From: Halorussus caseinilyticus
GTDB taxonomy: Archaea; Halobacteriota; Halobacteria; Halobacteriales; Haladaptataceae
Direction: 5' to 3'
Assembly: GCF_029338395.1 (NCBI RefSeq)
Contig: NZ_CP119810.1
Span: 310,001-374,000 of the forward strand
Length of the DNA: 64,000 nt
Shown: positions 1 to 8,196 of the stretch, piece by piece
How positions within the stretch are numbered: position 1 is the stretch's first letter
Layout: every line of letters starts with the position of its first letter
The notes under the pieces: model-generated
Told to the model about the DNA's origin: nothing
Seen by the model: the letters and a program-made list of their open reading frames with translations, nothing else
The model's database searches: none
Program-made: the position numbers and the translations under genes

Positions 1-276
1 GTGCATCATCTTGGTCGTGGGTGCGCCGACCCGACTCTTCTCGTCTTTCTCCTTCGAGTCGAACGCCCGCCACTCCGGTCCGCGGTCCACGTTGTCCTCC
101 TCTACTACGAGACCGCACTCCTCGCAGACGGTTTCGCTGTCGCTGGTGGCGAGGTTGCCGCCGCACTCGGGGCACACCTGTTCGTCTTCGCGTTCGGTCT
201 CGGCTCGTTCGGTCTCCTCGGTTCGTTCGGTTACGTCGGTCTGTTCGTCGTAGCTCTGGATGCGTGTACTCGTCAT
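1..276 (-). CDS. tfb: Transcription initiation factor TFB (TFIIB), N-terminal part; cut by window edge
   Basis: Archaeal TFIIB homologue that bridges TBP-bound promoters and RNA polymerase. Only the first 92 codons are in the window, read leftward from ATG at 274-276. After an acidic 33-residue tail comes a zinc ribbon with Cys35/Cys38 and Cys51/Cys54, then the B-reader/B-linker stretch (residues about 63-92) with the conserved WRAF and SRVGAPTT motifs. The cyclin-like repeats must lie beyond base 1. Haloarchaea carry several TFB paralogues; the visible part cannot say which one this is. A TATA-like box and a palindrome lie just upstream. Confidence 0.95.
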   Translation of the reverse strand, partial: MTSTRIQSYDEQTDVTERTEETERAETEREDEQVCPECGGNLATSDSETVCEECGLVVEEDNVDRGPEWRAFDSKEKDEKSRVGAPTTKMMH

Positions 277-659
277 GATTGGATGGATGGGTGAGGCACA
301 GGGAGGGGAGAGAACCAAAAGAATCTCCGGAGCCTCGCTTCCTAACCAACAGTTAGGCCGACAAGTACTTAAATATTTCGCTATCGTGTGGGATGTTTGC
401 ACGCAGACGCGGCAATTCCGGCCGAAAGATGAGACGAAACGGAACGGTCTACCATCCGATAAAGTCGGCTTTCGAGCGCCGATAGCCGATTTCGAGGGGC
501 TACGGCGATTTCCGAACAGTATTGCGATAAGAGAACAATTTCATTTCTGGAAATCGCCGGGTTCTCGGCGTCGGGAGGCGAAACCGATTAAAAATAGCGC
601 CTTCGTGTGAACGCGAGCGCTCCGAGTCGGTCCCCGGCCGCGAGGAGAGTTCCGACCGG
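277..659. other. Intergenic stretch between tfb and phosphoribosyltransferase genes
   Basis: Apart from the tfb promoter at 341-379, I see no coding potential. Bases about 360-600 are less GC-rich than the genes. The weak open frame at 260-610 on the plus strand lacks haloarchaeal amino-acid composition and looks spurious. Confidence 0.6.
341..379 (-). promoter_or_regulatory. tfb promoter: TATA box with a palindrome over the predicted start site
   Basis: Read leftward, 366-379 gives an AT-rich box (gaaatatttaagta). A start site about 25 nt downstream falls near 345. That point is inside a perfect inverted repeat, CCTAAC-caaca-GTTAGG, at 341-357. A dyad over the start site is a typical position for a repressor or autoregulatory operator. 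The operator role is inference. Confidence 0.5.
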
Positions 660-1283
660 TCAGTCTTCGAGGTACGCCATCGCTTGCTCGTCGGTCACTT
701 GGTCGAACGACCGGTAGAACTGGCCGACGGCGCTGAAGTGGGGCGGCGTCTCGATGGCTATCACGTCGTCGACCTCGGTTCGGAGTCGCTCCACCGAGTC
801 GGGCGACCCGACGGGCACTGCGAGGACGACGTGGCTCGCGCCCGCCGCGCGGACTTGCCGGAGCGCCGCGATTGTGGTCGCGCCCGTGGCGAGTCCGTCG
901 TCCACGACGACCACGCGCTTTTCGGCCACGTCGGGCAGGTCGGCCGTGCCCCGATAGCGTTCGAGTTTCTCGCGCGCGGCCGCGGCCTCCGAATCGCGCT
1001 CTCGTTCGACGTACGCGTCTTCGACGCCGAGTCGGTCGATGAGGTTCTCGTTGCGCCAGAGCGACCCGTCGCTGGCCACCGCGCCGATGGCGAGTTCGGG
1101 GTTGTTCGGCGCGCCGATTTTCGAGGCGACCACCACGTCCAGCGGTGCGCCGAGGGCGTCCGCGACCGGGCGCGCGACCGGTAGGCCGCCGCGCGGTATC
1201 GCCAGCACCACGTCGGCCTCCACGTCCCGGTCGTCGAGCAGGTCGGACAGCTGTCGTCCGGCGTCGGTTCGGTCCTGAAACAT
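660..1283 (-). CDS. Phosphoribosyltransferase (type I fold)
   Basis: A 207-residue type I phosphoribosyltransferase. The PRPP-binding loop VVVVDDGLATGATT lies at residues 124-137 and the N-terminal flexible-loop region contains LAIPRGGLPVA. Proteins of this shape (ComF/PRTase-like, common in haloarchaea) are mostly of unknown substrate. They transfer or salvage phosphoribosyl groups on a base, but nothing in the neighbourhood identifies the base. Starts with ATG at 1283; the gene is monocistronic, with an unrelated small gene upstream. The family is certain, the substrate is not. Confidence 0.88.
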   Translation of the reverse strand: MFQDRTDAGRQLSDLLDDRDVEADVVLAIPRGGLPVARPVADALGAPLDVVVASKIGAPNNPELAIGAVASDGSLWRNENLIDRLGVEDAYVERERDSEAAAAREKLERYRGTADLPDVAEKRVVVVDDGLATGATTIAALRQVRAAGASHVVLAVPVGSPDSVERLRTEVDDVIAIETPPHFSAVGQFYRSFDQVTDEQAMAYLED

Positions 1284-1339
1284 CGTTCCCCCCGTAGAGC
1301 GGCGGTGGCAGTGAGCTTAAACCTAGTCGCGGTCCCGCG

Positions 1340-1528
1340 TCAGAACCGACGCCGGAGGCGGTGGTACACCGCGGCGACCAGCGACCCGTCGGACTCGCCG
1401 TCCGGCGACCGAACGTCGTCGGCGCACTGCGGGTCGGGTCGCAGGTCCTCGGGCGAGCGGTCGTAGGGCGGCGTCTCGCAGAACGCCTCGATGCGCTCTC
1501 GGTCGTCCTCGGTCAGTCCGGAACTCAT
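1340..1528 (-). CDS. Small acidic haloarchaeal protein, unknown function
   Basis: A 62-residue protein beginning MSSGLTEDDRERIEAF, with a middle PYDRSPEDL motif and a basic C-terminus (YHRLRRRF). Composition (Asp/Glu rich, high third-position GC) fits a real haloarchaeal gene. I recognise the pattern only as a conserved short haloarchaeal hypothetical protein; no function can be given. It is codirectional with the phosphoribosyltransferase 56 bp downstream and might be cotranscribed with it. Confidence 0.65.
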   Translation of the reverse strand: MSSGLTEDDRERIEAFCETPPYDRSPEDLRPDPQCADDVRSPDGESDGSLVAAVYHRLRRRF

Positions 1529-1629
1529 CGGTGGGTACTCCGGTCGCCGCGGCCTTAGACGCGCTCGATTCTTGGGACCAGTCGAACCGAATTAACCGGG
1601 ATTAACCCGAGTAACGGAACGTGGGAAAC

Positions 1630-1661
1630 GGTCGCCGGGCCGACCGGTCGGCCCGGCGACC
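1630..1661. repeat. Perfect 32-bp palindrome
   Basis: Arms 1630-1645 and 1646-1661 are exact reverse complements with no loop. One of a set of GC-rich palindromes in intergenic gaps of this window. Confidence 0.85.
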
Positions 1662-1750
1662 GACCGGATGCGCCCGCACGCGGCGGGACGGGGCGAACGC
1701 GCCCGGCGGGACGGACCGCGGAACCGCGCCCGAAAGAATCGGCCGACGAG

Positions 1751-1790
1751 CGGCCCGCACGCGCTGGCGAGTGCCAGCGCGTGCGGGCCG
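1751..1790. repeat. GC-rich inverted repeat, 18-nt arms
   Basis: Arms 1751-1768 and 1773-1790 pair perfectly around a 4-nt loop. An AT-rich island follows immediately (1803-1855). Confidence 0.85.
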
Positions 1791-1902
1791 AAGCGCGGAC
1801 GGCAAAATAGAATTATTGTTCTCAAAAATAAAAACACGTGTTTAACAAATCTAAACCTTTCCGAGGCGCCACTTCTTACTCCGCCTCGGCGTCGCTTCCC
1901 CA

Positions 1903-1910
1903 CGATTATA
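1903..1910 (+). promoter_or_regulatory. TATA-like box of AMP phosphorylase gene
   Basis: The ATTATA-type box ends about 25 nt before ATG 1934, the spacing expected for a leaderless haloarchaeal transcript. It supports that ATG over the longer open frame that begins at 1838. Confidence 0.45.
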
Positions 1911-1933
1911 CGCGCTGGCGTCGAACGACCGGC

Positions 1934-3412
1934 ATGGAACTGGTCGCCAGCGAAATCGACATCGGGACTCATCTGCCGACGGTCCTGCTCAACGGCGCGG
2001 ACGCCGAGGAGTTGGGCGTCCACCCCTTAGACCGGGTGCAGATAACCACCGACGGCACGACCACTATCGGTATCGTGGAGATGACCGACGAACTCGTCGC
2101 GCCGGGGACGCTCGGAGTCACGCGCCGACTCGGGCACGTAGAGGGCCGGGTCGAAGTCACCCACGCGCCCAAACCAAACTCCGCCCGGTACGTCCGCAAG
2201 AAACTCGACGACCGGGAACTGGAGGCCGACGAGATTCGGGCCATCGTCCGGGACATCGAGGCCGACCGACTCAACGACGTGGAACTGTCCGCCTACGTCT
2301 CGGGCGTCTATTCGAACGGCATGTCCGACGCCGAGACCACTCACCTCACCGAGGCGATGGCCGAAGTCGGCGACCACATCTCGTGGGACGACCCCGTGGT
2401 CGCCGACAAACACTCCATCGGCGGCGTGGCGGGCAATCGCGTCTCGCCGATACTCGTGCCCATCGTGGCCGCCGCGGGCGTCAAGATTCCCAAGACCTCC
2501 TCGCGGGCGGTCACCTCGCCCGCCGGAACCGCCGACACGATGGAAGTCTTCTGCGGCGTCGAGTTCTCCGTCGGCGAGATTCGGGACATCGTAGCGGAGA
2601 CGAACGGGTGTCTGGTGTGGGGCGGCGCGGTGGACCTCTCGCCCGTGGACGACAAAATCATCCGCGCGGAGAACCCCCTCTCGCTAGACCCGACCGGCCA
2701 ACTCATCGCGTCGGTCCTCTCGAAGAAACACTGCGCGGGTTCGACCCACGTCGTCGTGGACGTACCCTACGGCGAGGGGTCGAAGGTGGACGGCACCGCC
2801 GAGGCCCGCGAACTCGCCGACGACTTCGAGCGCGTCGGCGACCACCTCGGGATGGAGGTCACGCCCGCCGTCTCGCCCGGCGACGAACCAATCGGTCGCG
2901 GCATCGGCCCGGTTCTCGAAGCGCGCGACGTGCTGGCAGTCCTCGCCGGGGACGGTCCCGAGGACCTGCGACTCAAAGCCGTCCGACTCGCGGAAGTTCT
3001 CCTCGACGACTGCGACGTGGACGCCGACGCCGCAGAAATTCTCGAATCCGGCCGCGCGGAGGCCGCCTTCCGCGACATCGTGGCCGCACAGGGCGGCGAC
3101 CCCGACGTGACGCTCGCGGACCTCGTGCCCGGCGACGAACGCGCGACGATTGAAGCCGACCGCTCGGGCGTCGTAACCCACGTGGACAACCGCCTCGTCA
3201 GCGAACTCGGCCGCCGCGCCGGTGCCCCGAAAGACCAGCGCGCGGGTCTGACCCTCGCCCGGAGGGTGGACGACGAGGTTTCGGCGGGAGACGAGTTGTT
3301 CACCGTCTACGCCGAAACCGCGAGCAAACTCGAAGACGCCGTGGCCCTCGCCGACCGCGCGGAACCCGTCCGGGTCAGAAGCCGCGAGGAAGCGATGGTC
3401 GAGCGCGTCTGA
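1934..3412 (+). CDS. deoA: AMP phosphorylase (thymidine phosphorylase family)
   Basis: Converts AMP (also CMP/UMP) plus phosphate to ribose-1,5-bisphosphate and base. It is the entry step of the archaeal pentose-bisphosphate pathway, in which the product is isomerised and fed to type III RuBisCO. The 492-residue protein shows KHSIGG at 159-164 and the family signature SSRAVTSPAGTADTMEV from about 189. The N-terminal extension domain of about 85 residues is characteristic of the archaeal AMP-specific branch as opposed to bacterial DeoA. ATG 1934 was chosen because residues upstream look non-coding and a TATA-like box sits at the right distance. No RuBisCO or isomerase gene is nearby. Confidence 0.93.
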   Translation: MELVASEIDIGTHLPTVLLNGADAEELGVHPLDRVQITTDGTTTIGIVEMTDELVAPGTLGVTRRLGHVEGRVEVTHAPKPNSARYVRKKLDDRELEADEIRAIVRDIEADRLNDVELSAYVSGVYSNGMSDAETTHLTEAMAEVGDHISWDDPVVADKHSIGGVAGNRVSPILVPIVAAAGVKIPKTSSRAVTSPAGTADTMEVFCGVEFSVGEIRDIVAETNGCLVWGGAVDLSPVDDKIIRAENPLSLDPTGQLIASVLSKKHCAGSTHVVVDVPYGEGSKVDGTAEARELADDFERVGDHLGMEVTPAVSPGDEPIGRGIGPVLEARDVLAVLAGDGPEDLRLKAVRLAEVLLDDCDVDADAAEILESGRAEAAFRDIVAAQGGDPDVTLADLVPGDERATIEADRSGVVTHVDNRLVSELGRRAGAPKDQRAGLTLARRVDDEVSAGDELFTVYAETASKLEDAVALADRAEPVRVRSREEAMVERV

Positions 3413-3583
3413 CTACCACACCATCTGGCCGTTCTCGGTGACGTTGCCGACGTACAGCAGATGGGTGAACGGCACGAACGCCATGAACTCGCCGTCCGCG
3501 TCGTAGAGTTCGACGCCGTTGTCGCCGACCTCGTAGTCCTCGCACTCGATTTGCTCGCCGTCGGAGATTTGGGCTTTGTACAT
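3413..3583 (-). CDS. Small conserved haloarchaeal protein, unknown function
   Basis: A 56-residue protein (MYKAQISDGEQIECEDYEV...) made of alternating hydrophobic and acidic stretches, probably a small beta-rich fold; it ends GQMVW. The stop codon lies directly against the stop of AMP phosphorylase (convergent, no spacing). ATG 3583 is preferred because the 10 extra residues of the longer frame to 3613 look like leader. Amino-acid composition supports a real gene; I do not recognise a family. Confidence 0.65.
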   Translation of the reverse strand: MYKAQISDGEQIECEDYEVGDNGVELYDADGEFMAFVPFTHLLYVGNVTENGQMVW

Positions 3584-3740
3584 CCGTAGCCTATTGGCAA
3601 CGCCGTCGGACAAATGGTTGTCGGCGGGACCCCATCGTCGGGGACTACCGGTTCGCCCTCGCGCTTCACGAACACGACGACCACCGGAACGACGGCGACT
3701 GGGTGGACTTCGACGAGACGTACGACCCGACGTGCGCCTA

Positions 3741-3774
3741 CCCCGCCCGCTCGCGGCGCCGCGAGCGGGCGGGG
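3741..3774. repeat. Perfect 34-bp GC palindrome with shared family core
   Basis: Arms of 14 nt (3741-3754 and 3761-3774) flank a GGCGCC centre, so all 34 bases are self-complementary. It contains the core CGCCCGCTCGCGG also found near 30100 and 59860, and continues into GGGCGGGGGCTTCG, close to the tail seen at 38366 and 59847. Confidence 0.85.
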
Positions 3775-3856
3775 GCTTCGTAAACTGTCGTCTCTCCGAC
3801 GCTGAGGAATTTCTTCACGACGAATCCTTTTGGCGAATGATACCGTCTACCCCGTC

Positions 3857-5363
<1,507 letters not shown>

Positions 5364-5440
5364 ACTCTGTCCTCGAATTTCATGTTTACTGACGGTTCGA
5401 AATCTACACCCAACCGTCTTGCGGTCGGAGGCGTTCCGGT

Positions 5441-6139
5441 TTAGTTCTGAACCGCCGACGCCGCGGCGTCGGCGGTCCACAGCACGCCGACCAGAACCGC
5501 GGTGATGACGAAGTGGTTGGCGACTAGACCGAGGGCGATGCCGATGGAGTAGGCCGCGCTCCCGAGGTTCAGCGTCGGCGGGACCCCGCGGTACCACTGC
5601 ATCGCGTACCACCCGGCCAGCACGAGGGCCGCGAGGTGGGGCGCGTACCGGACCCCGGCGGCCATCGGCGTCGTCCCCTCGAACTCCCGGAGGCGGTCGG
5701 TCCCGAAGACGAACGGGACGTAGACGAACGCCAGCGCGTAGACGAAACTCGACCCGAGGACGCTCTCGGCCCCCTGCGCGTACCTGCTGAGGATGACCAA
5801 CACGACGGAGACGACGAGCGTGACGAACGCGTACATGAAGACGGCGTAGCCGAATATCAGCAGGTAGTCGCCGTGCCTGCGCGCTCGTTCGGTGCAACGG
5901 TAGGAGTTCCGAACCGCGACGGCCGACGTGAGCAGAAACAGCAGGAGGACCGCACCGACCGCGCCGGTGGACGTGGCGGTGGACTGCTGGAACTTCATCA
6001 GGTAGACCGAGAGCGCGCCGAAGATGCCGATGACCGTGAACAACTGGTGGTTGGTTTCGAGGAACTCCTCTATCGACGGCGGTCGCTCGTCCGCGGTTCC
6101 GGTACGCCTCCGACCAGCGAGTTCGCCCCACCGACCCAT
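5441..6139 (-). CDS. Multi-spanning membrane protein, unknown function
   Basis: A 232-residue integral membrane protein with about six hydrophobic segments: near residues 33-50, 60-78, 97-125, 130-150, 165-185 and 195-222. Short basic cytoplasmic loops (RRTGTADERPP, CTERARRHGDY) separate them. I recognise no transporter or enzyme signature. The start at ATG 6139 is supported by a CTTTATGA box (reading leftward, about 6163-6170) about 27 nt upstream, giving a leaderless mRNA; longer frames to 6166 or 6259 are less likely. An AT-rich island (about 6238-6292) lies further upstream. Confidence 0.75.
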   Translation of the reverse strand: MGRWGELAGRRRTGTADERPPSIEEFLETNHQLFTVIGIFGALSVYLMKFQQSTATSTGAVGAVLLLFLLTSAVAVRNSYRCTERARRHGDYLLIFGYAVFMYAFVTLVVSVVLVILSRYAQGAESVLGSSFVYALAFVYVPFVFGTDRLREFEGTTPMAAGVRYAPHLAALVLAGWYAMQWYRGVPPTLNLGSAAYSIGIALGLVANHFVITAVLVGVLWTADAAASAVQN

Positions 6140-6355
6140 GGATAGTGGAGTCCGAGGGTCGTTCATAAAGGCGGCGTAACCGCGACTCGACAGGTCGCTT
6201 CCAGAGCCAGTTCCGCGCTCGTCCGACTGGAGACGTATAATATTATGTATACCAATCAAAAACGTTGTCTAAACACAAGTATACAATTCTCTAACGTCGC
6301 CGCGCTCCCGCCGGGACCACGTTGAAGTCGCTCCGCGTCGTTTACCGACGACGGA

Positions 6356-6487
6356 ATGACGCTCCTCGTGGAAATCGGGTGTCCGGACTGCGGCCGGAAA
6401 TCCCCCGTTCGAAAACGGGGTCTCGGACGCTACTACTGCACGGGCTGTGACCGGGAGTTCACCCAGTCGGAGGTCCTCCCCGAGTAG
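6356..6487 (+). CDS. 43-residue zinc-ribbon mini-protein
   Basis: A very short protein with two CxxC knuckles: CPDC at residues 9-12 and CTGC at 28-31, spaced as in a single zinc ribbon with a basic middle (GRKSPVRKRGLGRYY). Haloarchaea encode many such one-domain zinc-finger proteins under 70 residues, several with regulatory roles in biofilm or stress. This fits that group. Codon usage is GC-rich at third positions. It lies alone between a minus-strand membrane gene and the convergent nucleotidyltransferase. Function is unknown. Confidence 0.75.
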   Translation: MTLLVEIGCPDCGRKSPVRKRGLGRYYCTGCDREFTQSEVLPE

Positions 6488-6514
6488 CCCCGCGCTTCGG
6501 GAGTGGACCGGGGT

Positions 6515-7303
6515 TCAGTCGCTCTCCGCCGAGAACTCTGCGGAACCGGACTCGGATTCGCCGCCGGTTTCGGTCTCGTCGCCGTCTGCGTCCTCGCCGC
6601 GGAGCAGACGCTCGGCCTTCTTTCGGTCCTCGGGGTAGCCAACGTCCACGCGCCACCCGTCCATCCGAATCGCGTCGATGGTGCGTCCGCTCTGGATGAG
6701 CAGGTCGATTGCCTCGCTGATTTCGTACTCGCCGCGATTGGAGGGTTGGACGAGGTGACAGGCGTGGAAGATGGCGGGCGTGAACGTGTAGAACCCGGTC
6801 ATCACGAGGTTCGACGGCGGATTCTCGGGTTTCTCTACCACGTCGGTAATCTCGCCGTAGTCGTTGGTCGCACAGACGCCGTAGCGTCCGGCCTCCTCGT
6901 AGGGCACTTCTTCGGTGAGGAACGCGGCGTCCGCGCGGTCCTCTCGCTGGCGTTTCACCACGTCGCCGAGGTTCGCGTCGAACACGTTGTCCCCCAACAT
7001 CAGCATGAAGTCGTCTTCGACGTGTTCTTCGACAGTGAGGAGGGCGTGGGCGAGTCCCTTCTGTTCGCGCTGGTGGGAGTACGTAATCGGGACGCCCTCG
7101 AACGCGTCGCCGTAGTAGCTGATTATGTCCTGCTTGCGGTAGCCCACGACTACCACGAATTCGTCGGCACCGAGCGCCCTCAGTTCCTCGAAGCAGTGTG
7201 TCAGGATGGGTTCCCCGTCTATCTCGACCATCCCCTTGGGCTTCTCGTCGGTCAGCGGTCGCAGGCGGGTTCCCTCTCCGGCGGCGAGTACGACGGCTTT
7301 CAT
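6515..7303 (-). CDS. Glucose-1-phosphate nucleotidyltransferase (UTP/dTTP type)
   Basis: A 262-residue sugar-nucleotide pyrophosphorylase. It makes an NDP-sugar (most likely UDP-glucose or dTDP-glucose) from the sugar-1-phosphate, supplying glycan synthesis such as S-layer N-glycosylation. Haloferax AglF belongs to this family. The N-terminus carries the signature LAAGEGTRLRPLTDEKPKGM, with the metal-binding LGDN further on and the ISEAIDLLI region in the C-terminal half. A Glu/Ser/Gly-rich tail of about 25 residues looks disordered. ATG 7303 lies about 28 nt after an AT-rich box at 7331-7340 (leaderless). Confidence 0.87.
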   Translation of the reverse strand: MKAVVLAAGEGTRLRPLTDEKPKGMVEIDGEPILTHCFEELRALGADEFVVVVGYRKQDIISYYGDAFEGVPITYSHQREQKGLAHALLTVEEHVEDDFMLMLGDNVFDANLGDVVKRQREDRADAAFLTEEVPYEEAGRYGVCATNDYGEITDVVEKPENPPSNLVMTGFYTFTPAIFHACHLVQPSNRGEYEISEAIDLLIQSGRTIDAIRMDGWRVDVGYPEDRKKAERLLRGEDADGDETETGGESESGSAEFSAESD

Positions 7304-7330
7304 GGTTCTCTGCGGGGTGACTACTTCGAC

Positions 7331-7340
7331 CGGTAAATAG
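7331..7340 (-). promoter_or_regulatory. TATA-like box of the nucleotidyltransferase gene
   Basis: Read leftward the bases give CTATTTACCG, placed so that transcription would begin at or next to ATG 7303. Confidence 0.5.
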
Positions 7341-7369
7341 CTCTCGGCCCGACACGTTGGGTTATTCCG

Positions 7370-7463
7370 GTCTCGTGCGCGCAGGACTGCGCGCACGAGA
7401 CACCGCACGGGCGATTGAACCCGCACGGACGACTGAATCGAACGCGGCCGTCGGCCGCGTTCG
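7370..7463. repeat. Two GC palindromes in a divergent promoter region
   Basis: First hairpin: arms 7370-7383 and 7388-7401 (14 nt, loop GGAC). Second: arms 7439-7450 and 7452-7463 (12 nt, 1-nt loop). They lie between two divergently read genes, so they are not 3' terminators. Confidence 0.8.
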
Positions 7464-7519
7464 CGGGCCGAAGGCACCTCGCCCGAAGGACTAACCCGTC
7501 GCGTTTCCAAGAGCGTCCC

Positions 7520-8077
7520 ATGTGGCCATGGGGACATCTCGCGGTCGGCTACCTGCTTTACACCGCCTTCGTCCACCTCCGGAGTCGCCGCGCGCCAGAC
7601 GGCTACGCCACCGTCGCGCTGGCGTTCGGCACGCAGTTTCCGGACCTCGTGGACAAACCGCTGGCGTGGACGTTCGGTCTAATTCCCAACGGCCGGTCGC
7701 TGGCCCACTCGCTTCTGAGCGCCGCCGTCGTGATTGCCGTCGTCCACGCCCTGCTCCGACGGTTCGACCGCCCGGCCGTGGCGACTGCGTTCGCCATCGG
7801 CTACCTCTCACACCTGCTCGGTGACGCGCTCTACCCCGCGCTGACCGGCGACTTCTACTCGCTGGGCTTTCTCGCGTGGCCGGTCGTGCCCGCCGTCGAG
7901 TACGCGACCGAACCGAGTTTCGCGGCCCACCTCCGGGGACTCTCGCTGAGTTCGTTCGTCGCCGTCGAGGGACTGCTGGCGCTCGTGGTCTTCGGCGTCT
8001 GGGCCTACGACGGCGCGCCGGGTCTCCGAGTCGTCGCCGCGATTCCCCGATGGGTCGGCCGAAAGCTCTCGGTCTAA
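7520..8077 (+). CDS. Membrane-bound metal-dependent hydrolase-like protein (YdjM type)
   Basis: A 185-residue membrane protein with about four hydrophobic helices and the conserved polar signature of the YdjM/DUF457 group: FPDLVDKP near residue 40, LAHSLL near 62, and YLSHLLGDAL near 95. Members are annotated as inner-membrane metal-dependent hydrolases, but activity is rarely demonstrated. ATG 7520 gives the canonical N-terminus MWPWGHLAVGYLLY. It is monocistronic, with the gene upstream divergent. Confidence 0.8.
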   Translation: MWPWGHLAVGYLLYTAFVHLRSRRAPDGYATVALAFGTQFPDLVDKPLAWTFGLIPNGRSLAHSLLSAAVVIAVVHALLRRFDRPAVATAFAIGYLSHLLGDALYPALTGDFYSLGFLAWPVVPAVEYATEPSFAAHLRGLSLSSFVAVEGLLALVVFGVWAYDGAPGLRVVAAIPRWVGRKLSV

Positions 8078-8196
8078 CTTCGGTAGGGCGCACAGGCGGC
8101 CCGTCGAACGCGCTGGGTGGCGGCCTGAAACCTCGCGTTTCGTCCGCCAGCGGATTTATACCAATCGTCGTGGACTGTCTGGCGGGGGAGAAATCA

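Larger units (their letters stand above)
1529..1933. other. Divergent intergenic region with two GC palindromes and an AT-rich island
   Basis: Between the divergent small gene (minus) and AMP phosphorylase (plus). It holds a perfect loopless palindrome at 1630-1661 (16-nt arms), a second hairpin with 18-nt arms at 1751-1768 and 1773-1790 (loop GAGT), and then an AT-rich stretch at about 1803-1855. Because no gene ends here, the hairpins cannot be ordinary terminators. Confidence 0.75.
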
